Source: Minwuia thermotolerans (lineage in GTDB: Bacteria; Pseudomonadota; Alphaproteobacteria; Minwuiales; Minwuiaceae). Taken from it: 46,575 bases of DNA. The position numbers and the translations under genes were made by a program. The notes under the pieces are model-generated. The model saw only the letters and a list, made by a program, of their open reading frames with translations. It searched no databases and was not told the DNA's origin. This document shows positions 1 to 7,378 of this stretch, one piece after another. The stretch's first letter is position 1. Each line of letters begins with the position of its first letter. The stretch is taken from the NCBI GenBank assembly GCA_021604565.1, contig BQJF01000028.1, positions 1 through 46,575 of the forward strand, given 5' to 3'.

Positions 1-749
1 TGCCGATCTACTGGCTGCTGAACATGTCGTTCAAGACCACCAACGAGATCCTGGGTGGCCTGACGCTGTGGCCGCAGACCTTCACGCTGGAGAACTATGT
101 CACCATCTTCTCCGATCCCACCTGGTACATGGGTTACGTCAATTCCCTGATCTACGTCTCGATCAACACCGTGATCTCGGTCGCCGTCGCCCTGCCAGCG
201 GCCTATGCCTTTTCCCGCTATCGCTTCCTGGGGGACAAGCACGTCTTCTTCTGGCTGCTGACCAACCGCATGGCCCCTGCAGCCGTGTTCGCCCTGCCCT
301 TCTTCCAGCTCTATTCGGCGGTCGGCCTGTTCGACACCCATCTGGCGGTGGCGCTGGCCCATACCCTTTTCAACATCCCGCTGGCCGTCTGGATCCTAGA
401 GGGCTTCATGTCCGGCGTGCCGAAGGAACTGGACGAGACCGCCTATATCGACGGCCATTCGTTCTGGAGCTTCTTCATCCGCATCTTCATGCCGACCATT
501 GCCGCCGGTATCGGCGTCGCCATGTTCTTCTGCTTCATGTTCTCCTGGGTCGAACTGCTGCTGGCCAAGACGCTGACCTCGGTCGAGGCCAAGCCGATTG
601 CCGCCACGATGACCCGAACAGCCTCCACGTCGGGTTACGAGCTGGGGCTGCTGGCAGCGGCAGGCGTGCTGACCATCGTACCCGGCGCATTCGTGATCTA
701 TTTCGTCCGCAACTACATCGCCAAGGGCTTCGCCCTGGGCCGGGTCTGA
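1..749 (+). CDS. glpQ: ABC transporter permease, MalG type; probable glycerol importer GlpQ (5' end outside window)
   Basis: Inner-membrane permease of a carbohydrate ABC importer, truncated by the window start; the reading frame is open from base 3 and begins PIYWLLNMSFKTTNEI, typical of the first periplasmic loop of MalG-like proteins. About five membrane segments remain. The cytoplasmic EAA loop that contacts the ATPase is visible as ETAYIDGHSFWSFFIRIFMP around residues 138-157 counted from the Met at 24. The next gene encodes a DUF2160 protein, a family known next to the glycerol transporter glpSTPQV of rhizobia, so I infer glycerol as substrate. The permease family is certain; the substrate is moderately supported. 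Confidence 0.85.
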   Translation, partial: PIYWLLNMSFKTTNEILGGLTLWPQTFTLENYVTIFSDPTWYMGYVNSLIYVSINTVISVAVALPAAYAFSRYRFLGDKHVFFWLLTNRMAPAAVFALPFFQLYSAVGLFDTHLAVALAHTLFNIPLAVWILEGFMSGVPKELDETAYIDGHSFWSFFIRIFMPTIAAGIGVAMFFCFMFSWVELLLAKTLTSVEAKPIAATMTRTASTSGYELGLLAAAGVLTIVPGAFVIYFVRNYIAKGFALGRV

Positions 750-770
750 GTGAAGCGGAGGGGCTGACAG

Positions 771-1052
771 ATGGGTCTTTCATGGATGGCCTGGACCTGG
801 CCGACCGCCGCCTTCTTCATCTTCGTCGCGGTGGCGATTTCCAGCATGGGTGTCTGGGAGTATTTCGTGCCCGGCGGCGCGCCACGGCGTGGCATCTTCC
901 GCATCGACACCACACGCGGGGACCGGCTGTTCATCAGCCTGCTCGGCTCCGCCTTCATCATGATCGCCTGGATGGCGCTGTTCGGTACACCGCTCTGGGG
1001 TGGTGTCGGCGTCGCCGTCGTCTGGGCGCTGTTCGTGTTCTGGAAAGTCTGA
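771..1052 (+). CDS. DUF2160 small integral membrane protein, glycerol ABC transporter partner
   Basis: A 93-residue protein with three predicted membrane helices (about residues 9-28, 52-68 and 74-91) and a short basic loop carrying GGAPRRGIFRIDTTRGDR between the first two. This matches the DUF2160 family, which is found inside glycerol ABC transporter operons between the permease and the substrate-binding protein. It starts 21 bases after the permease stop. The binding-protein gene (glpV) that usually follows is absent; instead the next gene is on the other strand, so the operon ends here or the binding protein lies upstream. Its biochemical role is not known. Confidence 0.8.
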   Translation: MGLSWMAWTWPTAAFFIFVAVAISSMGVWEYFVPGGAPRRGIFRIDTTRGDRLFISLLGSAFIMIAWMALFGTPLWGGVGVAVVWALFVFWKV

Positions 1053-1086
1053 GCGGGAACCTGGAGAAGGGCCGGGTGGAGGCGCC

Positions 1087-1383
1087 TCAGTCCAGTCCCT
1101 TGATCAGGCGCTGGAGATAGCTCTGGCGACCGGCACGCTTGCGGATCTCTTCCGGATCCGCGTCCTCACGCTCCTCCAGCGCATTCTCCAGGTAGTCGAT
1201 CAGGGCGCGATAGACCTGGCGACGGGGTTTGGAGACCTTGTCGACGAAGGTTTCAACCGACAGCCGGTCGATCAGCGCCTGCACCTCGGCGGGGTCGGAG
1301 CGCCAGGCGGTGCCGAGCAGGCTCTTGATGGATTCCAGGCGCTTCTCGGCCATCTCCTGATGCGCGTCGTCGGTCACCGGCAT
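1087..1383 (-). CDS. Conserved small hypothetical protein
   Basis: A 98-residue, highly charged, soluble and mostly helical protein with no signal peptide or membrane helix. I do not recognise a family. Its C-terminal half is rich in Arg, Glu and Asp (EEREDADPEEIRKRAGRQ), suggesting an amphipathic helix bundle. The start at 1383 has a GGGGAGA purine stretch immediately upstream, rather close to the ATG. It is convergent with the DUF2160 gene (34-base gap) and divergent from the FAD oxidase gene. The frame is open with normal high-GC codon use, which supports a real gene; function unassigned. Confidence 0.6.
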   Translation of the reverse strand: MPVTDDAHQEMAEKRLESIKSLLGTAWRSDPAEVQALIDRLSVETFVDKVSKPRRQVYRALIDYLENALEEREDADPEEIRKRAGRQSYLQRLIKGLD

Positions 1384-1456
1384 TCTCCCCCTGCCACCGA
1401 GGCGATCTGCCTCCTATGATCCAGTAAGCAATCAACAGTGCGGACGGTGGATCGGC

Positions 1457-2749
1457 ATGGCAAGCAGCAACTGGCAGAACTGGTCCGGGCATGTCCGCGC
1501 GACGCCGACAGCGATCCTCCACCCGTCCGACCATGCAGCGCTCTCCGCATCGCTGAGCGAAAGCCGGGGGCGGGTGCGTGTCGTCGGTACGGGCCACTCC
1601 TTCACACCCCTCGCCGCGACGGACCAGACCCTGATCAGCCTGAGCGGAATGGACGGAACAGTGCTTGCGTGCGATCCGCCTGCCGCCACAGCGCGACTGC
1701 AGGCCGGGGCCAGCCTGAATGCCCTTTCACGCGATCTGCAGGAACATGGTCTGGCCTTCCGCAACCTCGGCGACATCGACGCGCAGACCCTGGCCGGAGC
1801 CACGTCCACCGGCACCCATGGCACCGGCCCGGAATTCCCCTGCCTGTCGGCGGAGATGCAGGAGATCACGCTGGTCACGGCGACCGGCGAAACGGTGACC
1901 GCCAGCGCGGAGAATGGCGCCGACCTGCTGAATGCCGCACGCATCGCACTCGGCAGCCTGGGGATCATCGTCGATGCAACGGTCTCCCTGCAGCCCGCAT
2001 ACAGCCTGCATCGGCGCACCTTCACCCGTTCGCTGAAAGACACGCTGGCCACCGCGATGGACAGTTGGGCGCAGCACCGGAACTTCGAATTCTTCTGCCT
2101 GCCCTTCTGCGACCATGCCTTCAACATTGTCCACGACGCCACCGATGCACCTGATTCAGGCGCGAAGGACAACAGCGACAGCAATGCGGTGAAGCAGTTG
2201 AAACTGCTCCGCGGCCTGCTCGGCTGGGCAACCCCGCTCCGGCGCGCGGTCCTGAACAGGGTCGCCAGAAGCCAGAAACCGGAGGATATCATCGGCCCGA
2301 GCTGGGCCATGCTGGCAAACGAACGCAACAATCCCTTCAACGAGATGGAATACCACCTGCCGGTCGATCAGGGACTGGAGGCGCTGGAGGAAGCACTGTC
2401 GGTGATCGAACGCGAACGGCGCGACGTGTTCTTTCCCGTCGAATGCCGCATGACCGGCGGCGATGACGCCTGGCTCAGCCCGTTCCAGGGCGGCCCGCGC
2501 ATTTCCGTCGCCGTCCATGCCTGGCATCTGGATCGCTTCGACTGGTTCTTCGAACACATCGAACCGATCTTCCGCCGTCGCGGCGGCCGCCCCCACTGGG
2601 GCAAGATGCACACCCTGAAAGCCGATGACCTGCGCCAGCTCTATCCGGATTTCGAGCGTTTCACGAAGCTGCGCCGCGAACTGGACCCGGCGGGCCGTTT
2701 CCTGAACCCCTACCTCGCCGACCTGTGGGGCGAACCGTTCGACGCCTGA
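1457..2749 (+). CDS. FAD-linked D-arabinono-1,4-lactone / L-gulonolactone oxidase family protein
   Basis: A 430-residue flavoprotein oxidase of the vanillyl-alcohol-oxidase fold. The FAD-binding loop is VVGTGHSFTPL at residues 42-52; His47 is the position that carries covalent FAD in aldonolactone oxidases. A second FAD region, GATSTGTHGTG, follows near residue 114. The ALO-type C-terminal substrate domain includes the family motif HWGK (His380) and ends RFLNPYLADLW. Family members oxidise sugar lactones or sugar alcohols with oxygen, giving hydrogen peroxide. The length is normal. No sugar-acid genes are adjacent, although a glycerol-type importer is just upstream, so an alditol substrate is possible but unproven. 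Confidence 0.85.
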   Translation: MASSNWQNWSGHVRATPTAILHPSDHAALSASLSESRGRVRVVGTGHSFTPLAATDQTLISLSGMDGTVLACDPPAATARLQAGASLNALSRDLQEHGLAFRNLGDIDAQTLAGATSTGTHGTGPEFPCLSAEMQEITLVTATGETVTASAENGADLLNAARIALGSLGIIVDATVSLQPAYSLHRRTFTRSLKDTLATAMDSWAQHRNFEFFCLPFCDHAFNIVHDATDAPDSGAKDNSDSNAVKQLKLLRGLLGWATPLRRAVLNRVARSQKPEDIIGPSWAMLANERNNPFNEMEYHLPVDQGLEALEEALSVIERERRDVFFPVECRMTGGDDAWLSPFQGGPRISVAVHAWHLDRFDWFFEHIEPIFRRRGGRPHWGKMHTLKADDLRQLYPDFERFTKLRRELDPAGRFLNPYLADLWGEPFDA

Positions 2750-2793
2750 AACATCTGGATCGCGACCCGGCCCGACGTCAGCGAAACGGCCAC

Positions 2794-4095
2794 CTACTCC
2801 CCGAACACGCGGGCGAAGATCGTGTCGACGTGTTTCAGGTGGTATCCGAGGTCGAACATGGACTCCAGGGCCTCGTCGCTCAGCGCCGCACTGACCTCCG
2901 GGTCCGCCTTCAGCAGGGCCAGCAGATCGGCCTTGCCGTCCGCCTCCCAGACCTTCATGGCGTTGCGCTGCACCAGACGATAGGCGTCCTCGCGGCTGAC
3001 ACCCGCCTGGGTCAGGGCCAGCAGCACGCGCTGCGAATGGATCAGGCCGCCCAGCCGGTTCATGTTCGCCAGCATCCGCTCCGGGTAGACCACCAGCTTC
3101 TCGACCACGCCGGAAAGGCGTGCCAGCGCGAAGTCCAGGGTGACAGTGACATCGGGGCCGATCATGCGCTCGACGGATGAATGCGAGATGTCGCGTTCAT
3201 GCCAGAGCGCCACGTTCTCCATCGCCGGGATGACCTGGGCGCGGACATAGCGCGCCAGCCCCGTCAGGTTCTCGGTCAGCACCGGATTGCGCTTGTGCGG
3301 CATGGCGGAGGAGCCCTTCTGGCCCGGCGAGAAATATTCCTCCGCCTCCAGGACTTCCGTCCGCTGCAGATGCCGGATCTCCGTCGCCAGCCGCTCGACG
3401 GAAGAGGCAATGACCCCCATGACGGCAAAGAACATGGCGTGGCGGTCCCGCGGGATGACCTGGGTCGACACCGGTTCCACCGTCAGGCCCAGCTTCTCCG
3501 CCACATGCGCTTCGACGCTCGGGTCGATGTTGGCGAAGGTGCCGACCGCACCGCTGATGGCGCACGTTGCGACTTCGGCGCGCGCCTGCACCAGCCGCTC
3601 TCGATTGCGCGCGAATTCTGCGTAATAGGTGGCAAGGGTCACGCCGAAGGTCGTCGGCTCGGCATGGATGCCGTGGCTGCGACCGACCTTGACGCTCATG
3701 CGGTGCTCCATCGCGCGCTTCTTCAGGGCGGCGAGCAACTGGTCCATGTCGGCGAGCAGGATGTCCGCCGCCTGCGTCATCTGCACGGCAAGGCAGGTGT
3801 CCAGTACGTCGGAGGAGGTCATGCCCTGATGCACGAAACGGGCTTCGTCGCCCACGTGCTCGGCCAGGGAGGTCAGGAAGGCGATGACGTCGTGCTTCAC
3901 CTCCCGCTCGATCTCGTCGATCCGGTCCACGTCGAATCCGCCCCGGTCCCAGACCGCCTTCGCCGCGTCCGCGGGCACGATGCCGTTCGCCACCTGGGCG
4001 TCGGTCGCATGGGCCTCGATCTCGAACCAGATGCGGAACCGGTTTTCCGGCGACCAGATGTTCACCATGTCGGGGCGGGAATAGCGCGGGATCAT
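2794..4095 (-). CDS. purB: Adenylosuccinate lyase
   Basis: A 433-residue cytoplasmic homotetramer of the fumarase/aspartase superfamily. It cleaves SAICAR to AICAR and adenylosuccinate to AMP, releasing fumarate, in purine synthesis. The superfamily signature GSSAMPHKRNP is intact, as are the TSSDVLDT and GRSHGIHAEPTTFG active-site segments. I choose the start at 4095 (MIPRYSRPDMVNIW) rather than an upstream in-frame codon at 4164, because the family begins this way and GGAGAG lies seven bases upstream. It stands alone, convergent with the FAD oxidase, and has its own promoter (4136-4164). Confidence 0.95.
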   Translation of the reverse strand: MIPRYSRPDMVNIWSPENRFRIWFEIEAHATDAQVANGIVPADAAKAVWDRGGFDVDRIDEIEREVKHDVIAFLTSLAEHVGDEARFVHQGMTSSDVLDTCLAVQMTQAADILLADMDQLLAALKKRAMEHRMSVKVGRSHGIHAEPTTFGVTLATYYAEFARNRERLVQARAEVATCAISGAVGTFANIDPSVEAHVAEKLGLTVEPVSTQVIPRDRHAMFFAVMGVIASSVERLATEIRHLQRTEVLEAEEYFSPGQKGSSAMPHKRNPVLTENLTGLARYVRAQVIPAMENVALWHERDISHSSVERMIGPDVTVTLDFALARLSGVVEKLVVYPERMLANMNRLGGLIHSQRVLLALTQAGVSREDAYRLVQRNAMKVWEADGKADLLALLKADPEVSAALSDEALESMFDLGYHLKHVDTIFARVFGE

Positions 4096-4135
4096 GAGGC
4101 TCTCCGTGGCGGGGCAGCGGCGGGGGTGGAGATGC

Positions 4136-4164
4136 CATCTAGCAGGGTGGCATTGCCCCCTCAA
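4136..4164 (-). promoter_or_regulatory. Probable sigma70 promoter of purB with an inverted repeat
   Basis: Read on the minus strand, TTGAGG (4159-4164) and TAGATG (4136-4141) are separated by 17 bases, the ideal spacing. An inverted repeat, ATGCCA at 4132-4137 and TGGCAT at 4148-4153, overlaps the -10 element and the spacer and could be an operator. The promoter is 41 bases from the purB start. The elements are seen directly; function is inferred. Confidence 0.45.
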
Positions 4165-4248
4165 GCATCGCGTTGTCGCGGGCGGGGGGGATGAAATGAC
4201 CGCGCCGCGTCCCTATCTCACCTGAAACGGAACAACCGGGGATATCAG

Positions 4249-4485
4249 GTGTTTGAAATTGGCTTCTTGGGCTGGATGGTCGTCGTGGGCATCCTGTTTG
4301 TCCTGCCACTCTGGCGAATCTGTGACCGCGCGGGCCTCAGCCCGACGATCTCGCTCTATGCGCTGATCCCCTTCGCGGGGCTGCCGCTGGCGCTGGGCTT
4401 CATCGCCTTCAGGACATGGCCGTCCGGCGAAGGCCGGATCAACGGGCCTTTCGACGAGATCGACCGGGTGAAGGATCGCTTCTGA
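4249..4485 (+). CDS. Small membrane protein, first of a tandem related pair
   Basis: A 78-residue protein starting at GTG 4249, with GGGGAT just upstream. Two membrane helices (about residues 5-22 and 32-54) flank a short loop, WRICDRAGLSP; the C-terminal 20 residues are soluble and charged. It resembles the short membrane units annotated near DUF5684-like proteins, where a WxxxxKAG loop precedes a second helix. The stop overlaps the start of the next gene (TGATG), so the two are translationally coupled. The next gene has the same helix-loop-helix plan, including a WRI...AG loop and an RxWP/REWP end, so they look like a tandem duplication. Function unknown. Confidence 0.65.
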   Translation: MFEIGFLGWMVVVGILFVLPLWRICDRAGLSPTISLYALIPFAGLPLALGFIAFRTWPSGEGRINGPFDEIDRVKDRF

Positions 4486-4793
4486 TGGAATATCTGCTGC
4501 TGCCCGGCTCGCCCGTGGTCTTCGTCCTCGCCTGGTTCGGCTGGCGCATTGCGTCTAAAGCGGGATACAGCGGTTTCTGGGGCCTGACGGCCATCATACC
4601 GCCGATCGGCCTGGTCGCGCTCTGGGTGCTGGCTTCTCAGCGGGAATGGCCGCGCGACCACCAGCCCGGACAGGACAGTGGCGATGGTCAGCACCGTTCC
4701 GCTTCACGCCCGGCATCAACAACACCGGCCACCCGCGACCCCGGCGACATCACCATCCGCCGCCCCGGCGGTCCGGTCGTCCGCTCCGACTGA
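4485..4793 (+). CDS. Small membrane protein, second of a tandem related pair
   Basis: A 102-residue protein whose ATG at 4485 overlaps the preceding stop. The first 56 residues repeat the plan of its neighbour: helix, the loop GWRIASKAGYSGFWG, a second helix, then QREWP. A Pro/Arg/Thr-rich, probably disordered cytoplasmic tail of about 45 residues follows and has no counterpart in the first protein. In-frame upstream ATGs exist, but only this start gives coupling and a sensible membrane N-terminus. No enzymatic motif is visible. The two may form a heteromeric membrane assembly; this is inference from synteny and similarity only. Confidence 0.6.
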   Translation: MEYLLLPGSPVVFVLAWFGWRIASKAGYSGFWGLTAIIPPIGLVALWVLASQREWPRDHQPGQDSGDGQHRSASRPASTTPATRDPGDITIRRPGGPVVRSD

Positions 4794-4892
4794 TCGCGAG
4801 ACTCCCCCACGGAACAGGTCAGCCCTGCCGGATTGGGTGATTGCCTTCTTCCGGCCTGACGCGCAAACCTGCGCCGGAGGGAGACGCATCGC

Positions 4893-5849
4893 GTGGGCAA
4901 GGACAGAACCGAAATCACCGGCCTGGCGCTGGCGCTGCTGGCCGGGGTCTTTCTGGGCAGTGCCGTCGCCGTCGCGCGCTTTGCCTATGAAGGCGGTGCC
5001 AGCGGCATCGTCGTCGCCAGTTTCCGCAGCATCCTGATGACCGCGCTGATGGTCGGCTTCATCCTCTATCGCGGCGGCGGCTTCCGACTGCCGCGCAAGC
5101 TGGTGCCGCTGGCCATGTTCAACGGCGTGCTGATGTCGGCCATGACCTACGGCAACATCGGTGCGGTGGAGTTCATTTCCGTCGGGCTCGCCGCCCTGCT
5201 GTTCTTCACCTTCCCGGTGATCATCGCCGTCATCGTCACCGTGCTGCGCATCGAACCGACAAGCCCGCTGAAACTGTTCTCCATCGTCTTTGCGTTCGTC
5301 GGCCTGGCCCTGATGCTGGGCAGCTCCGTCGGCGACAGCGACTGGCGCGGCGTCGTGTTCTCTCTTGTCGCCGCCCTGGCGACCGCGACCAACGCCGTGC
5401 TGGTGGCCCGCTTCTTCCGCGAAGTGAACGTGTTTCTGATGACGTTTCACTTCAGTTGGACCGCGCTTGTGGTACTGGCGCTGATCGGCATCTTCGTCGC
5501 CGATGTGCGCTTCCCGGAAACACCGGGGGGCTGGGGCGGTGTCTTCGGTGTTGCAGTCCTGCAGGCATCGGCCATGCCCATGTACCTCTGGTCGATTTCG
5601 CATATCGGTGCGCTCAAGTCCGGCATGGCGACGAATATCCAGCCGCTGACCTCCATCGGGGAGGCCTGGGTGCTGTTCGATGAAGTGCTGGGCGCACTGC
5701 AGGCACTGGGCGGGGTTCTGGTGCTGGGCAGCATCCTGCTCATGCAATGGGCGGACATGCGCCTGCGACGGCGGTCGTTGACCTCGGCCCCCGTGCCGGA
5801 TCAAATGCCGCCGACCAATGACATTCTGGATGGGGAGAGAGACAAATGA
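4893..5849 (+). CDS. EamA (DMT) family transporter
   Basis: A 318-residue inner-membrane exporter of the drug/metabolite transporter superfamily, with ten predicted helices in two EamA repeats (about residues 9-140 and 155-288). Family members export amino acids, nucleotide-sugar precursors or small toxic metabolites; the substrate cannot be read from sequence. It starts at GTG 4893, preceded by GGAGGGAG at a good distance. The C-terminal tail of about 35 residues is hydrophilic. The stop overlaps the next start (ATGA), so it is co-translated with the glutathione transferase. Confidence 0.85.
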   Translation: MGKDRTEITGLALALLAGVFLGSAVAVARFAYEGGASGIVVASFRSILMTALMVGFILYRGGGFRLPRKLVPLAMFNGVLMSAMTYGNIGAVEFISVGLAALLFFTFPVIIAVIVTVLRIEPTSPLKLFSIVFAFVGLALMLGSSVGDSDWRGVVFSLVAALATATNAVLVARFFREVNVFLMTFHFSWTALVVLALIGIFVADVRFPETPGGWGGVFGVAVLQASAMPMYLWSISHIGALKSGMATNIQPLTSIGEAWVLFDEVLGALQALGGVLVLGSILLMQWADMRLRRRSLTSAPVPDQMPPTNDILDGERDK

Positions 5850-6448
5850 GCGACCTGACAATTCTGGGCCCGGCGGCCTCGCGCGCCATGCGCACGCTGT
5901 GGATGGCCGGTGAACTGGGGATCGAGTTCGAGCACAAGGCCGACATCAACTTCCGGGGTGGCGACTGCCGCAAGCCCGACTATCTGGCGATCAACCGGGC
6001 CGGTCGCGTGCCCGCGATCAAGGACAGCGACATCGGCATGGGCGAGTCCTGCGCCATCAACATCTATCTGGCAAAGAAGCACGGGAAGCTGATCCCGAGC
6101 GATCTGGTGGGCGAGGCGAAGGTGCTGGAATGGTCGTTCTGGGTCATGACCGAGGTCGAGAAGCCCATGCTGAACTACCTGTTCCATGCGGCCATGCTGC
6201 CCGATGACCAGAAGGATCCGAAGGTCGTCGAACAGGCGGTGAAGGATCTGCAGTGGCCTCTCGAGGTGCTGAATACCTTCCTCGCGGACCACAAGTGGCT
6301 GGTGGGTGACGATTTCTCCGTGGCTGACCTGAACGTCGCCGCAGTGCTCGCTTGGGGCAAGATGGCCAAGTTCGATTTCTCCGCCTTCCCGAACGTCGCG
6401 GAATTTGCGGGCCGCTGCCTCAGCCGTCCGGCGGCAAAGGTGCGCTGA
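5846..6448 (+). CDS. Glutathione S-transferase family protein
   Basis: A 200-residue cytosolic GST. The N-terminal thioredoxin-like domain (1-80) has a likely glutathione-activating Ser12 in ASRAMRT, the cis-proline segment RVPAI (about 54-58) and the ESCAI motif that binds the glutamyl part of glutathione. The C-terminal all-helical domain runs from about 88, with VGDDFSVADLNVAAVL near 153-168 as the conserved N-capping region. Such proteins conjugate or reduce electrophiles; the substrate is unknown. It overlaps the EamA gene by four bases and precedes the dehydrogenase by three, so the three are one transcript. Confidence 0.88.
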   Translation: MSDLTILGPAASRAMRTLWMAGELGIEFEHKADINFRGGDCRKPDYLAINRAGRVPAIKDSDIGMGESCAINIYLAKKHGKLIPSDLVGEAKVLEWSFWVMTEVEKPMLNYLFHAAMLPDDQKDPKVVEQAVKDLQWPLEVLNTFLADHKWLVGDDFSVADLNVAAVLAWGKMAKFDFSAFPNVAEFAGRCLSRPAAKVR

Positions 6449-6451
6449 ACC

Positions 6452-7228
6452 ATGAAGCATCTGTTCGACATCACCGGCAAGGTTGCCGTCGTCACCGGCG
6501 GTTCCAAGGGTATCGGCAAGGCCATCGCGGAAGCGCTGGCCGCCCATGGGGCCAAGGTGGTCGTGGCGAGCCGCAAGCTGGACGCCTGCCAGGCGGTGGT
6601 TGACGGGATCAAGGCCGATGGCGGCGACGCCACCGCGATCTCCTGCAACATCACCAACCGCGAGGATCTGGAGAAGCTGGTCAGGGAATCGGAAGCCGCC
6701 TATGGCCAGATCGACATCATGGTCGCCAATGCGGCAGTGAACCCCTTCATGGGATCCAATCTGGATATCCCGGATGACGCCTTCCAGAAGATCATGACCT
6801 GCAACGTGCAGTCGAATCTCTGGCTGGCGCAGATGGTCATCCCCGGCATGCAGGCCCGCAATGACGGGGCGTTCATCATCGTCTCCTCCATCGGCGGGCT
6901 GAAGGGGGACCGGTCGCTGGGTGCCTACGCGATCTCCAAGGCCGCCGACTTCCAGCTTGCCCGGAACCTGGCCGTGGAATTCGGCAAGGACAACATCCGC
7001 GTCAACTGCATCGCACCGGGGCTGGTGAAGACCGACTTCGCCAAGGCCCTCTGGACCGATCCGGAGCGGTCGTCGAAGCGGCTGGCCGGAACACCCATGG
7101 CACGTCTGGGTGAGCCGGAAGACCTTGCCGGCATCGCGGTCTATCTCGCCGCACCCGCCGGGTCATGGACCACGGGCCAGGTCTTCGTCGTCGATGGCGG
7201 CGTCATGGCGGGCGCTTCCGCAGGCTGA
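6452..7228 (+). CDS. SDR family oxidoreductase
   Basis: A 258-residue classical short-chain dehydrogenase. The Rossmann nucleotide-binding motif TGGSKGIG lies at residues 15-22. NAAV comes after strand 4, the catalytic Ser is in VSSIGG, and the YxxxK pair is Tyr159/Lys163 in YAISK. The C-terminus FVVDGGVMAG is the usual ending. Arg in ASRK after strand 2 suggests NADP(H). The overall pattern resembles the DHRS4 carbonyl-reductase group. It lies in a run with GST and EamA upstream and a CoA transferase and hotdog protein downstream, which suggests a catabolic or detoxification role. The substrate is not assignable. Confidence 0.9.
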   Translation: MKHLFDITGKVAVVTGGSKGIGKAIAEALAAHGAKVVVASRKLDACQAVVDGIKADGGDATAISCNITNREDLEKLVRESEAAYGQIDIMVANAAVNPFMGSNLDIPDDAFQKIMTCNVQSNLWLAQMVIPGMQARNDGAFIIVSSIGGLKGDRSLGAYAISKAADFQLARNLAVEFGKDNIRVNCIAPGLVKTDFAKALWTDPERSSKRLAGTPMARLGEPEDLAGIAVYLAAPAGSWTTGQVFVVDGGVMAGASAG

Positions 7229-7234
7229 GCGGTT

Positions 7235-7256
7235 GTCCCGCGAGACACGCGGGGAC
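7235..7256 (+). terminator. GC-rich hairpin after the SDR gene
   Basis: GTCCCGCG and CGCGGGGAC can pair around the loop AGACA with one bulged G, seven bases after the dehydrogenase stop. No T tract follows, so it would be a weak or Rho-assisted terminator, or simply an RNA-stabilising hairpin. Directly seen; role inferred. Confidence 0.35.
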
Positions 7257-7267
7257 CGGTGGATACC

Positions 7268-7297
7268 CCCCCCTTCCCTCTGACGGGGGAAGCGGGT
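7268..7297 (+). repeat. Short palindromic intergenic element, related to the one at 30241
   Basis: CTTCCC (7273-7278) and GGGAAG (7287-7292) form an inverted repeat around TCTGACGG, with CTGACGGGGGAAG matching TTGACGGGGGAAG at 30249-30261. This looks like a degenerate copy of a dispersed intergenic palindrome. It sits between the SDR and CoA transferase genes, in a 150-base gap that otherwise shows only the upstream hairpin and the GGGGAGAG ribosome binding site. Confidence 0.4.
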
Positions 7298-7378
7298 GAC
7301 ACACAGGCGCGCGTCCGCTCCGTGCAATACTGACCGCACGGGCAGGGAATGCGACAACGGACCATTGGGGAGAGAAAA

